Below, piece by piece: positions 23,867 to 30,403 of a DNA stretch of 41,759 nt; the stretch's first letter is position 1, and every line of letters starts with the position of its first letter. The DNA lies in the IMG/VR virus record IMGVR_UViG_3300042878_001971, positions 1 through 41,759 of that record. One strand, given 5' to 3'. The stretch comes from a virus. Below the pieces are notes generated by a model that saw nothing but the letters and a program-made list of their open reading frames with translations, searched no databases and had not been told where the DNA came from. The position numbers and the translations under genes are program-made.

Positions 23867-24357
23867 TGGAACAACTCCTGCGCCATGAGCTGGGCCGGGA
23901 AGCCGGCGATCGGCACGTCGGCCGGGCTGGTTGTCCATTCGTATGCCATGCCCGTGGGGTGGATCGAGGGCGGCAGGACCGACTGGGCGGCACGGCCGCC
24001 AATCCGGATCTCCAGGTCGTCGGCTTTGATGACGGCGGTCTCCGGCATCCACGGTTCCCAGTGGTAGAGCCGGTGCTCTCCTCGGGCCGACCGCCAGGTC
24101 GGCGTGGGGATATCGAGCAAGCCGAAGGCGGCGAGCTGGTCGCGGCCCTCGGGCGTGTCGTATTCCACGTCGACGACGCCCGACATGGGGCCGAGCAGGA
24201 TGCCGATGTTCGAGCCGGACGCGAGCCAGCGGGCCACCTCGTCGGGGTTGTTGGTGGCTTTGGTTTGCCACGCTGCCCCTAGCGGGCGTTTCTCCCTGCG
24301 GGCAACGCGGATGATGAGGCAGCCGGAGTCGAGGAGGGCGAGGGTGTCGGGGGTCAT
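23863..24357 (-). CDS. Bifunctional primase-polymerase N-terminal (AEP) domain protein
   Basis: 164 residues from ATG 24357 with GGAGG SD. It matches the Prim-Pol domain: a nucleotide-binding start ('SGCLIIRVARREKRPLGAAW'), 'NIGILLGPMSGVVDVEYD' with acidic residues in the position of the catalytic D-x-D/E, 'RSARGEHRLYHW' and 'LEIRIGGRAAQSVLPPS' followed by H-P-x-G. Most relatives are fused to a helicase or primase C-terminal domain, and this one stands alone. It could prime or fill DNA, or the domain may have been repurposed. The operon around it holds accessory proteins rather than the replication core. Confidence 0.75.
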   Translation of the reverse strand: MTPDTLALLDSGCLIIRVARREKRPLGAAWQTKATNNPDEVARWLASGSNIGILLGPMSGVVDVEYDTPEGRDQLAAFGLLDIPTPTWRSARGEHRLYHWEPWMPETAVIKADDLEIRIGGRAAQSVLPPSIHPTGMAYEWTTSPADVPIAGFPAQLMAQELFQ

Positions 24358-24512
24358 GCGGCACCTCCGTCGGCGGGCTCGCCGCAGCAGGCACACTTGC
24401 CGGTGGTGCATGGGCCGCGGGTGGCCTCCTCGGCCACGATCGCGGGGCCGCCGCACTCAACACACTCGGCACAGTAGGGTGTGCCATCGAGCCAGTACCA
24501 TTCAGCGTTCAT
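24354..24512 (-). CDS. Small zinc-ribbon protein
   Basis: 52 residues, with an SD (AGGAG) 6 bases before the ATG and an ACAACC-type leader. It contains 'YCAECVECGG' and 'CTTGKCACCGEPA', eight Cys in zinc-knuckle spacing. The stop overlaps the primase-polymerase start. It may be a metal-binding partner of that enzyme. Confidence 0.6.
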   Translation of the reverse strand: MNAEWYWLDGTPYCAECVECGGPAIVAEEATRGPCTTGKCACCGEPADGGAA

Positions 24513-24651
24513 GGGGTTCTCCTTGGTTGTGCGGCCGGGGCCGCGGGTTGTCCCCGCCGGCGAAGTGCCGGGGCGGGTTGTCTGGTTGTCTATTTGTATC
24601 CAATCGGCAACAACTAGACAAGGGGTGAGGAAAAGTTTTTTCTGGCGAGGG

Positions 24652-24879
24652 CTAGTGGGCGTGGCTTCCGCCGCGTGGTCGGCCACGGCCGGATGCTGTA
24701 TCGGCGAACGACTCGACCGCCGACCGTAGGGCAAACCATTGGTTGTCGATCTGGATTCCGGAGACGTGCCCATTCTGGACTAGCTTCCTCATCCATAGCC
24801 GCGACACGTTCGCCAGCTTGGCGGCGGTGCCGATGGTGACGTATTTGTCCGGGTCGATCTTGGGTGCCATGGTGGACAT
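24652..24879 (-). CDS. HTH_17 / excisionase-like DNA-binding protein
   Basis: 75 residues. 'YVTIGTAAKLANVSRLWMRKLVQNGHVSGIQIDNQWFALRSAVESF' is the MerR/HTH_17 pattern, with a helix-turn-helix, a wing and a C-terminal helix. Proteins of this type act as excisionases or small regulators. Its start (24879) has no strong SD. Upstream, the leader differs from those with ACAACC repeats. Confidence 0.7.
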   Translation of the reverse strand: MSTMAPKIDPDKYVTIGTAAKLANVSRLWMRKLVQNGHVSGIQIDNQWFALRSAVESFADTASGRGRPRGGSHAH

Positions 24880-24968
24880 TGTTGCCGGTCGGCTCCAACT
24901 GTCAAGCGATTGCGGCATGGGTTGTCCGTGGTCAGTCTGAGAACACGGGAACGAATCGAGCGGCCCGG

Positions 24969-25253
24969 TCAGTCGTCGAGCCCTTCGCATAGGCTCCAGG
25001 CTGCCGCGGCGGCGGCGGCCGCTATCTCATTGGTTGTGGGGAGGCGGCGCTTTCCGCCCCGGGCCCGGCGGGCCAGTTCGTCGGCCGCGTAGCAAATCTC
25101 GTCGGCATAGAAACCGGCTTTCTGGCTGTCCGGCATCGCGTTGAGGGCCGACCGACAATCGGCGATCGTGAAATGCAATTCGGCATCGCTCATGCGGCGG
25201 CACCGTGCGGGGTAGGTGGCGTGGTCGATCTGCGGGGCGTGGTAGGCGGGCAT
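24969..25253 (-). CDS. Small helical accessory protein
   Basis: 94 residues, with AGGAG SD and an ACAACC leader. A Tyr/His-containing N-terminus ('MPAYHAPQIDHATYPARC') is followed by 'MSDAELHFTIADCRSALNAM', then an Arg-rich stretch and an 8-Ala run. The 'M-S/T-D-A-E-L-x-F-T-I-x-D' piece is typical of small ORFs in planctomycete phages and plasmids. Function unknown. Confidence 0.5.
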   Translation of the reverse strand: MPAYHAPQIDHATYPARCRRMSDAELHFTIADCRSALNAMPDSQKAGFYADEICYAADELARRARGGKRRLPTTNEIAAAAAAAAWSLCEGLDD

Positions 25254-25312
25254 GGGTTTTGCTCCTGGTTGTGGTGGGTTGTGGTCGGGCGTTGTGCCCG
25301 GCCGCCCGGTTT

Positions 25313-25335
25313 CCGGCCGCCAGGTTGGCGGCCGG
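25313..25335 (-). terminator. Intergenic hairpin
   Basis: A perfect 9-bp stem (CCGGCCGCC with GGCGGCCGG) and a 5-base loop lies between two minus-strand genes. No T-run follows on either strand, so an attenuator or mRNA-processing site is more likely than a terminator. Confidence 0.4.
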
Positions 25336-25355
25336 TGGCCGGGGGGCCGCGGCGG

Positions 25356-25616
25356 TCAGTAGGGGAAGCCCTCACGCCAGTAGCAGGGAGCCGGCCGTTC
25401 GTCGTCGGCCTGGTCGTCGTCGCCGGCGACTACCTCGCCGATAAACTCCTCGTCGCCGCGGCCGCCGTCGTCGGTGCGATAGACGCTGACGGCGTCGCCA
25501 TCGTCGGCCCCTTCGTCGGCGAGTAGTTCGCGGGCGTAGTCGATGGCCGCTGAGTCGGTGACGGCGTCAAATCTCGTCGACGGGCCGCGGTCAAATCGTG
25601 CAAGGTAGTCGGGCAT
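25356..25616 (-). CDS. Acidic small protein
   Basis: 86 residues starting at 25616 after a leader with several ACAACC repeats and an AGGAG SD. Very acidic, with many Asp residues ('DEGADDGDAVSVYRTDDG', 'VAGDDDQADDE'), and no family motif visible. Acidic small proteins in phage accessory operons often mimic DNA or bind basic partners, and ArdA is encoded in the same operon; this is only a suggestion. Confidence 0.5.
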   Translation of the reverse strand: MPDYLARFDRGPSTRFDAVTDSAAIDYARELLADEGADDGDAVSVYRTDDGGRGDEEFIGEVVAGDDDQADDERPAPCYWREGFPY

Positions 25617-25725
25617 GGTTGTGGCTCCTGGTTGTGGTTGTGGTTGTGGGTTGTGGTCGTCAACGTGGCGGCCATCCCCGGTGCCGGCGTCCGTGGGCGA
25701 CGCCGGGGGCGGGGGCGGCCGCGAG

Positions 25726-26052
25726 TCATGCAGTCGCCTTGGCTCGGCATCGCTCGCGCCAGACTTCCGAATAGCCCCGACCAAGCGGACTAAGGGAGTC
25801 GAGAAAGTCGGCCGGGGCGTCGTGGTAAAACGGGCCTTCGGTTTCGTGAATCCATTTCATCCCCACCTGACCGCCGCGGCGGTTCACTAGGACAACAACG
25901 GCCGTGGTTGGTCCGTTGTTGGGTTGCTGGAATGCAACGTATGAGGCCCCGCCGGCCCGGTGATACTTCACGACCGTATAACCGCCTTCGGCCATGCTCT
26001 TTCGGACCAGCGATTCGGTATCGAGCCCGGTCGTCTGATAATCCCATCCCAT
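25726..26052 (-). CDS. DUF6927-like protein
   Basis: 108 residues. It opens MGWDYQT and has 'VKYHRAGGASYVAFQQPNN', a 'GMKWIHETEGPFYHDAPADFLDSLSPLG' segment and a final 'SEVWRERC' (W-R-x-x-C). These match the DUF6927 family pattern seen in proteobacterial and phage accessory proteins. AGGAG SD. The biological role is unknown. Confidence 0.6.
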   Translation of the reverse strand: MGWDYQTTGLDTESLVRKSMAEGGYTVVKYHRAGGASYVAFQQPNNGPTTAVVVLVNRRGGQVGMKWIHETEGPFYHDAPADFLDSLSPLGRGYSEVWRERCRAKATA

Positions 26053-26105
26053 GATCGTCTCTCCTGGTTGTGGTTGTGGTCGGTCGGAAGTCGGCCGGCC
26101 CGTCT

Positions 26106-26130
26106 CCCCTGCCCCGCGGGCGGGCAGGGG
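26106..26130 (-). terminator. Intergenic hairpin between DUF6927-like gene and ArdA
   Basis: A 9-bp stem (CCCCTGCCC with GGGCAGGGG) and a 7-base GC-rich loop. There is no U-tract. It lies between the ArdA stop (26146) and the next start (26052). Confidence 0.4.
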
Positions 26131-26145
26131 GTGCGGGCGGGTCGG

Positions 26146-26700
26146 CTACTGGTTGGCAAAGACGTAGACGCCGGACGGGCCTCGGATCGCTTCAACGTCG
26201 CCGGACAGTTCCAGGTCGCGGGCCATCCGATCCCAGTCGACGTAGTGGGCTGGGTGCCACCATTGACCGGACGCGGCCTTGTCGGCGTCTTGGTTGTGGC
26301 CCAACTCGTCCCATAGGTTTTCGACGTAGTCGGCGAGCGTGTACCATTCGCCGCGGAACACGTCCGCGAAGTCGTCGGGGTCGCGGCCTGGTTCGTTGCC
26401 AAGCCAAGCCAAGAGCGCCGCCGCATCGCCACCGGCCGCCGCTACGGCTTGGCCGATCGCCGCGACGCGGTCGAACGATTCCGACTCTCCGATTGCCCCT
26501 AGTCCCTCATGGTCATGGATCGCCCACTCGTCGGATCCGTCGTAGTCGGGCGATGCCGCGAGCATTTCCGCGACCTGGTCGCGGATCGTGTCGGCGTCCT
26601 GGTTGGCGTCGATCCAGCGGCCGTGGAGGCGGCCGGAGTTGTAAGCCGAAAGGCACGCGACATAGACGCGGGGGGTCGGGTTGTTGGTTGTGGCATTCAT
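26146..26700 (-). CDS. ardA: ArdA antirestriction protein
   Basis: 184 residues. ArdA is a DNA mimic that inhibits type I restriction enzymes. The family pattern is clear: 'PRVYVACLSAYNSGRLHGRWID', 'DEWAIHDHEG', 'LLAWLGNEPGRDPDDFADVFRGEWYTLADYVENLWDEL', and the strongly acidic charge expected for DNA mimicry. The ATG at 26700 has GGAGA upstream. It would act early, on incoming phage DNA, consistent with an operon driven by the strong promoter at 27402-27430. Confidence 0.9.
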   Translation of the reverse strand: MNATTNNPTPRVYVACLSAYNSGRLHGRWIDANQDADTIRDQVAEMLAASPDYDGSDEWAIHDHEGLGAIGESESFDRVAAIGQAVAAAGGDAAALLAWLGNEPGRDPDDFADVFRGEWYTLADYVENLWDELGHNQDADKAASGQWWHPAHYVDWDRMARDLELSGDVEAIRGPSGVYVFANQ

Positions 26701-26791
26701 CGTCGTCTCTCCGTTTAAGTGTTCCGGCCGATTGAATCCCGCGGCCGGTTCGGGGTTGTGCTGTTGGTTGTGTCCGATGGGAGACAATAGG

Positions 26792-27376
26792 TTAGAAAGG
26801 AGCGGCGACCAGGTGGGCACGAACACGGGGCCGGCCGGCGGTTGGGTGTCGCTGGAAGAAAGCCACGTCTGCCGCGGCCACCAGCCAGTTGCGGCCGACC
26901 TTGCGGCCGCGGACCCTGCCGGACCGGACGAGTTGTCGAAGCCATTGCTCGGTTATGTCGGCGGCGGCAGCGGCAGCAACCAGGCCGGTCCAGGTGGTTT
27001 CAACGTCGTCGGCGGCGGCCGCCTGGTCGACAACGCGGGCGATCGCCTCACGCATCACGTCGTCGGCATCGCGGAGTGTCGGGGCGTCGCCGGCCAGGTC
27101 GGAGTAAAGGTCGGCCGTCGCCATGCCGCGGAATGCGGCCACAGTGTCGAGCGACAAGTTGGCAGCATCGCCGGTCGTGAAAGCATGGCGGTTGGCAAAC
27201 TTGGCCCGGCCGCCGTGTTGGTCGCCGGACAACTCCTGGAAAGCCTCGCGGCGGAATGCGGTCTGGCTTGAAACCAGGTCGGATTCCATCGCCCGCATTT
27301 CGCGATAGACCGCCATCACGTCGGCCCACTCGATCCCAGCGGCGGCGGCGGCGGCTTTATGTTCGGTCGTGTTCAT
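26792..27376 (-). CDS. HTH_17-domain protein heading the minus operon
   Basis: 194 residues from 27376. The C-terminal ~60 residues have 'AAAADITEQWLRQLVRSGRVRGRKVGRNWLVAAADVAFFQR', the HTH_17 winged-helix type. The N-terminal ~130 residues are helical, with Met- and Ala-rich motifs. It is the first gene after the promoter. Two in-frame ATGs upstream, one of them (27403) inside the -10 box, are excluded because the transcript would start after them. A regulator of its own operon is plausible; no lambda-like repressor is recognisable elsewhere. Confidence 0.6.
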   Translation of the reverse strand: MNTTEHKAAAAAAGIEWADVMAVYREMRAMESDLVSSQTAFRREAFQELSGDQHGGRAKFANRHAFTTGDAANLSLDTVAAFRGMATADLYSDLAGDAPTLRDADDVMREAIARVVDQAAAADDVETTWTGLVAAAAAADITEQWLRQLVRSGRVRGRKVGRNWLVAAADVAFFQRHPTAGRPRVRAHLVAAPF

Positions 27377-27401
27377 CGTCTTTCGCTCCCGTGTTGTGGT
27401 C

Positions 27402-27430
27402 ATAGTATCCCATCGGATAGTACGCGTCAA
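27402..27430 (-). promoter_or_regulatory. Strong sigma70-like promoter for the minus operon
   Basis: On the minus strand: TTGACG (27430-27425), 17-bp spacer, TACTAT (27407-27402). The predicted start gives a ~20-base leader before the ATG at 27376. It is among the best promoters in the window by consensus match. A 22-bp palindrome (27437-27458) lies immediately upstream of the -35. Confidence 0.75.
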
Positions 27431-27436
27431 GTGCTC

Positions 27437-27458
27437 CACACAAAAATATTTTTGTGTG
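27437..27458. promoter_or_regulatory. AT-rich 22-bp perfect palindrome, operator candidate
   Basis: A perfect inverted repeat with half-site CACACAAAAAT and no spacer. It sits next to the -35 box of the minus-operon promoter, the placement of a repressor or activator operator. Since the centre is A/T only, a curved or weak-melting element is also possible. Confidence 0.65.
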
Positions 27459-27549
27459 CTGGAATACGGGCGTTGCTGCGAAGTTGTTTCCGACCGGACA
27501 CTTGGTAAGTGAGAATCCGACCATCGACCAGCGACTAGCGGCGAGCGAC

Positions 27550-27617
<68 letters not shown>

Positions 27618-27620
<3 letters not shown>

Positions 27621-27642
27621 ACCAGGTCGCCGACCTGGTCGC
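27618..27642. repeat. Near-perfect inverted repeat beside heptamer array
   Basis: 12-bp arms GCGACCAGGTCG and CGACCTGGTCGC separated by one base. Each arm is itself partly palindromic (GACCAGGTC), a cruciform-prone arrangement. Confidence 0.75.
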
Positions 27643-27663
27643 GGTCGGCCGGTCGTGAACATG

Positions 27664-27722
27664 GTCGGCTATCGAAATACCCCGCGGCCGACGGCCGTCG
27701 GCTATCGAAATACTCGCGGCCG
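27664..27722. repeat. 17-bp direct repeat pair around a 16-bp palindrome, with two copies of the dispersed motif
   Basis: GTCGGCTATCGAAATAC occurs at 27664 and 27697 (33 bp apart), each followed by a short spacer and GCGGCCG. Between them, 27687-27702 is a perfect palindrome (GCCGACGG with CCGTCGGC). Each repeat includes the reverse complement of GTATTTCGATA, the dispersed motif. A weaker third relative (TGCGAAATACC) is at 27749. Confidence 0.85.
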
Positions 27723-27999
27723 GTTGGCTGGCCTGGTTGGGCGGGCTTGCGAAATACCACTTGTGGGGGGACCACCCCCCTTACCCCCACGCCGGGGGGC
27801 GGGTCCTTCCGCCCCGCGGCACGCGGGGTGCCCCGGCTACGAACGCCATAGATTTATTGACTCCGCGCCAAAACGCCCCCAAGAGCCCCAGAACCGCCGA
27901 CACCTGCTGGCCGCGATCCTCGCAAGGCGTAAGCAGAAGTCGGTCGTCGCGCACGCAAGATTTCGGGGTTTACGGAAACGTGGACATGAGTACACCACA
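27723..27999. other. Noncoding GC-rich spacer
   Basis: No convincing gene: open frames here are Arg/Pro-rich and lack SDs. It contains a GC hairpin (CCCCGCG 27812-27818 with CGCGGGG 27822-27828) and a C/G-run-rich segment around 27766-27800. No promoter of good quality was found. Confidence 0.6.
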
Positions 28000-28020
28000 G
28001 GGAAACCTTGGAGGTTTCCC
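28000..28020 (+). promoter_or_regulatory. Hairpin covering the SD of the HNH gene
   Basis: GGGAAACC (28000-28007), loop TTGGA, GGTTTCCC (28013-28020). The SD GGAGG (28010-28014) spans the loop and the right arm, so folding would partly occlude it, which could limit nuclease translation. Confidence 0.55.
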
Positions 28021-28022
28021 GC

Positions 28023-28718
28023 ATGGTCGTGCGTCACCCGGAACTCGTGGAAAAGGCCCGAAAGAAGGCCGAATACAAGAAACGATTCAAACAGCGACTA
28101 ACTCACGACCCAGAAGCCCAAAAGACACATCAGGGCAGACTTGACAGGTTTCGTGCCAGAATAGCGGCGGACCCGGCGTTTAGGGAACGACGGCGACTGT
28201 CGGCGGCCGCAGCAACGGCAAAGCGCGACCCGGATCAACTCCTTATTGAGGCCCGCGAGCGGATGAGTCGTCTTCGGAGTGATCCAAGCAAGCGAACAGA
28301 GCAGGCAGAATTACTTCGGAGACGCAGAAAGAAACCAAAGTACAGGGCGATCGCATCGCTCCGGAAGGCCGTCCACCGTGTCACGAAAGGAGGCCAAAAA
28401 CGATTTCGCTCAAGCAAGTATCTCGGCATCGACCTCCACGATGCCAAGCAATACATTGAGTCTATGCTGAGTCCGGACTGGACGTGGGACAACCACGGCA
28501 AGGCGTGGCAAATCGACCACATCTTCCCGGTCGCAAAGGCCAACCTGTCCGATCCTATTGAGCGCATCGCCGTGTCCAACTACCGCAACCTCCGTCCTCT
28601 TTCTGTAGCCGAAAACAGGGCCAAAAGTGACAAGGTCACGGCGGAGGCCCTGCTGCTTTTTGAGGAGTTAAAGCGGGAGGCGGCTGCAACGCTTGCCGCA
28701 GCCCAGATTCGGGCGTGA
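28023..28718 (+). CDS. HNH homing-type endonuclease
   Basis: 231 residues. A long, highly basic, helical N-terminus (~1-120; Lys/Arg-rich) precedes an HNH nuclease domain: 'YLGIDLHDAKQYIESMLSPD' and 'WTWDNHGKAWQIDHIFPVAKANL', then 'NYRNLRPLSVAENRAKSDK'. These are the H-N-N/H pattern with the D-H-I-x-P core of phage HNH enzymes. The ATG at 28023 follows GGAGG; a TTG start at 28008 would put five extra residues through the hairpin and is less likely. The 3' end overlaps the integrase gene on the other strand by 83 bases. Confidence 0.82.
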   Translation: MVVRHPELVEKARKKAEYKKRFKQRLTHDPEAQKTHQGRLDRFRARIAADPAFRERRRLSAAAATAKRDPDQLLIEARERMSRLRSDPSKRTEQAELLRRRRKKPKYRAIASLRKAVHRVTKGGQKRFRSSKYLGIDLHDAKQYIESMLSPDWTWDNHGKAWQIDHIFPVAKANLSDPIERIAVSNYRNLRPLSVAENRAKSDKVTAEALLLFEELKREAAATLAAAQIRA

Positions 28719-29628
28719 CTGGATCGTCAATGTCCAGCTCCGGCAGCCCCGCCAGCGAGTTGAACGTCGACGGGCAGATCAGCGGGTCGACATAAACACG
28801 CTGCAGCCGAGGGTCGTAGTGATCGAGCAGCTCGGTCGCCGCCCCCCTGCCAAACTTGGCCGCCAGATAACTCGCCGCCATCCGGCGAAAGCCGTGAAAG
28901 CCTCGCCCTCGATACTCCACGCCCGCGGTGCGGCATAGCACCTGGAGCGAGGCCCACTGACTGCGGCCCTTCCTATCCCAAGGCCAGACGAGATCGTCGT
29001 CTCCGCGGCGGTGCTCGGCAAGCATCGTCGCCAGCCGCGGCGTGATCGACCGGACGATGTCTCTCGTGCTCCCCTTCCGCGTGTCGGCCAAGAACAACAT
29101 CGTGTGCCGATCAAGGTCGACCTGAGCCCACTTGATGCTGGTCAACGCTTCAAAGCGTTCACCAGTGCATACCGCAGCGTAGAGCAGTGTCGGCCACCAC
29201 CACTTCGCCGGCAGACCGCCAACCTTGCCGATGCGGTGCCTCGCCTGGCGGATCAACGCCGACGCCTCGTCGGCGGTGTAGGCACGACCGGTCGGGATCG
29301 ACTCCGGCACCCGCACGCGAGGCACCTCGGGGAACTCGTCGGCAAACTTTCGCCGAGCGGCGTACTCCCAGGTCGCCCGGATCATGTTGCGATCCCGCCG
29401 CACCGTGGCCGGCTTCGGCAATCGGCCCCGCCACCCCGGCGTGGCCTTTCGCCACTCGATGTACCCGGCGACCGTGTCGACGTTCAGATCACCGACCGTC
29501 GCTGGCCGCTCGAGGAAACGCTCGAACCTGGCCCACATCATCTCGTAGAGAGCCAAAGTCTTCGGCTTCAGCTCCCGCACCCTCGCGTATCTCGTCGTTA
29601 ACTCCCTGACTGGCATCCCTCGCGTCAT
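28636..29628 (-). CDS. Tyrosine integrase
   Basis: 330 residues from ATG 29628 with GGGAG SD. The catalytic set is visible: Arg158 in 'CTGERFEALT', Lys in 'ADTRKGS', His245 and Arg248 in 'FHGFRRM', His270 and the nucleophile Tyr279 in 'VYVDP'. The N-terminal ~100 residues are an SAM-like core-binding domain ('KTLALYEMMWARFERFL'). The reading frame is open well upstream of this start (to 29979) but the extra stretch crosses the att-like site and is not likely coding. It lies next to a tmRNA-like 3' end and an excisionase-like gene, so this phage is temperate. Confidence 0.92.
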   Translation of the reverse strand: MTRGMPVRELTTRYARVRELKPKTLALYEMMWARFERFLERPATVGDLNVDTVAGYIEWRKATPGWRGRLPKPATVRRDRNMIRATWEYAARRKFADEFPEVPRVRVPESIPTGRAYTADEASALIRQARHRIGKVGGLPAKWWWPTLLYAAVCTGERFEALTSIKWAQVDLDRHTMLFLADTRKGSTRDIVRSITPRLATMLAEHRRGDDDLVWPWDRKGRSQWASLQVLCRTAGVEYRGRGFHGFRRMAASYLAAKFGRGAATELLDHYDPRLQRVYVDPLICPSTFNSLAGLPELDIDDPVTPESGLRQALQPPPALTPQKAAGPPP

Positions 29629-29692
29629 GGCATCTCCCTGTTGTGATGCCGGGCAGTCTGACTGATTACTGGACGCTAGTACATCACCCTTC

Positions 29693-29724
29693 CGAGGGGT
29701 TCGACTCCCCTCGCCTCCACTGCA
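29693..29724 (+). other. Putative attP: 3' end of a tmRNA/tRNA-like gene
   Basis: The sequence has a T-arm (AGGGG, GTTCGACT loop region, CCCCT) with a 7-bp acceptor strand CGCCTCC, discriminator A (29719) and then C, after which it diverges from CCA. A GTTCGA loop is diagnostic. U70 and A73 fit alanyl-type identity and favour tmRNA over tRNA-Ser. There is no complete tRNA. It is 65 bases upstream of the integrase start, the usual place of attP. Confidence 0.75.
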
Positions 29725-29755
29725 AATCTTGCCCGGCCACTTCAACTCTCGCAGA

Positions 29756-29786
29756 CCGGCCCAGCCGAAGCAAGCGGCTGGGCCGG
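29756..29786. repeat. Perfect 12-bp stem hairpin, possible host terminator
   Basis: CCGGCCCAGCCG (29756-29767), 7-base loop, CGGCTGGGCCGG (29775-29786), followed by ATTTG. In hosts, a terminator often follows tmRNA, and phages carry part of it in attP. It may also terminate transcription into the integrase. Confidence 0.6.
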
Positions 29787-29822
29787 ATTTGCGGGTCTGG
29801 GGGGTCGGGCGGATTGGACAGT

Positions 29823-29850
29823 TTGACTCTTCATACGCTTGCGATACTAT
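29823..29850 (+). promoter_or_regulatory. Promoter for the excisionase-like gene
   Basis: TTGACT (29823-29828), 16-bp spacer, TACTAT (29845-29850). The predicted start is at or near the ATG at 29857, so the transcript may be leaderless. The element TACGCTTG inside the spacer recurs at 30122-30129. Confidence 0.65.
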
Positions 29851-29856
29851 CAGGGC

Positions 29857-30081
29857 ATGGTGATGGCAATCCAAACCAACCGCAAACTCATCAGCACCCG
29901 CGAGGCCGCGAAGATTCTCGGCATCAGCATGGGGCGACTTCGCCGCATGGCGCTGGATGGGATGCTTTGGAGTGAGCACATAGCCGCCAACGCTCGAGTC
30001 TTTGACGAGGCCGAGATCAAGACGCTGGCGAAGGTGCCGAGAGTGACGGGCCGCAAGCGAGGCGGATTCCGCCCCGGCTGA
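29857..30081 (+). CDS. Excisionase-like HTH_17 protein
   Basis: 74 residues from ATG 29857 (another ATG at 29863). 'ISTREAAKILGISMGRLRRMALDGMLW' is a typical HTH_17 winged-helix motif, with an Arg/Lys-rich tail ('GRKRGGFRPG'). Its place between attP and the early promoter fits an excisionase or a lysis-lysogeny switch regulator. There is no SD, consistent with a leaderless transcript. Confidence 0.7.
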   Translation: MVMAIQTNRKLISTREAAKILGISMGRLRRMALDGMLWSEHIAANARVFDEAEIKTLAKVPRVTGRKRGGFRPG

Positions 30082-30126
30082 TTTACGCGGATTCTCAAGC
30101 GATTTCTCTCTTTCAAGAAAATACGC

Positions 30127-30154
30127 TTGACACGTTTACACGATTGCGTATCTT
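30127..30154 (+). promoter_or_regulatory. Early promoter P30.1 with operator-like inverted repeats
   Basis: TTGACA (30127-30132), 16-bp spacer, TATCTT (30149-30154). An inverted repeat ATACGC (30121-30126) and GCGTAT (30146-30151) overlaps both boxes, and TCAAGCG/CGCTTGA (30094-30100 and 30124-30130) is another. This 30082-30403 region holds no gene; it appears to be the early control region. Confidence 0.65.
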
Positions 30155-30256
30155 TCCTCACATCGTTGATACGCACTCGTACCAACGACCGAGTGGCTTC
30201 AGATTTCCACTCCCCCACTTCAAAGAATCGACGAGCTACACGACGCAGAAAATCGT

Positions 30257-30284
30257 TTGACGGGTATCTGAACATCGGTACAGT
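30257..30284 (+). promoter_or_regulatory. Early promoter P30.26
   Basis: TTGACG (30257-30262), 16-bp spacer, TACAGT (30279-30284). The surrounding GAACATCGGTACAGT is similar to GAACATTGGTACACT at 41136 and GAACAAGCGTACAAT at 19838, hinting at a shared motif. Confidence 0.55.
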
Positions 30285-30403
30285 ACCCCCACACAAGAGA
30301 ACCAGCGGCCGATCACGGTGATCGGCAGGAACGACAGGCGAGGGACGCGCCATGACACGCAAAACCGCAGCATCGGCGTCCCTCAGAACGAGAGGACGCC
30401 AAG

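Noticed and set aside
27655-28144. Two overlapping plus-strand open frames in the control region
   Set aside because: They run over the direct repeats and GC hairpins, are Pro/Arg-rich and have no SD; noncoding is the better reading.
29693-29724. A complete tRNA or tmRNA gene at the att site
   Set aside because: Only the T-arm and 3' acceptor strand are present; no D-arm, anticodon arm or 5' acceptor strand lies upstream.
29629-29979. Extended N-terminus of the integrase (open frame continues upstream)
   Set aside because: The extension covers the att-like site and has no integrase-like pattern; the ATG at 29628 has a good SD.
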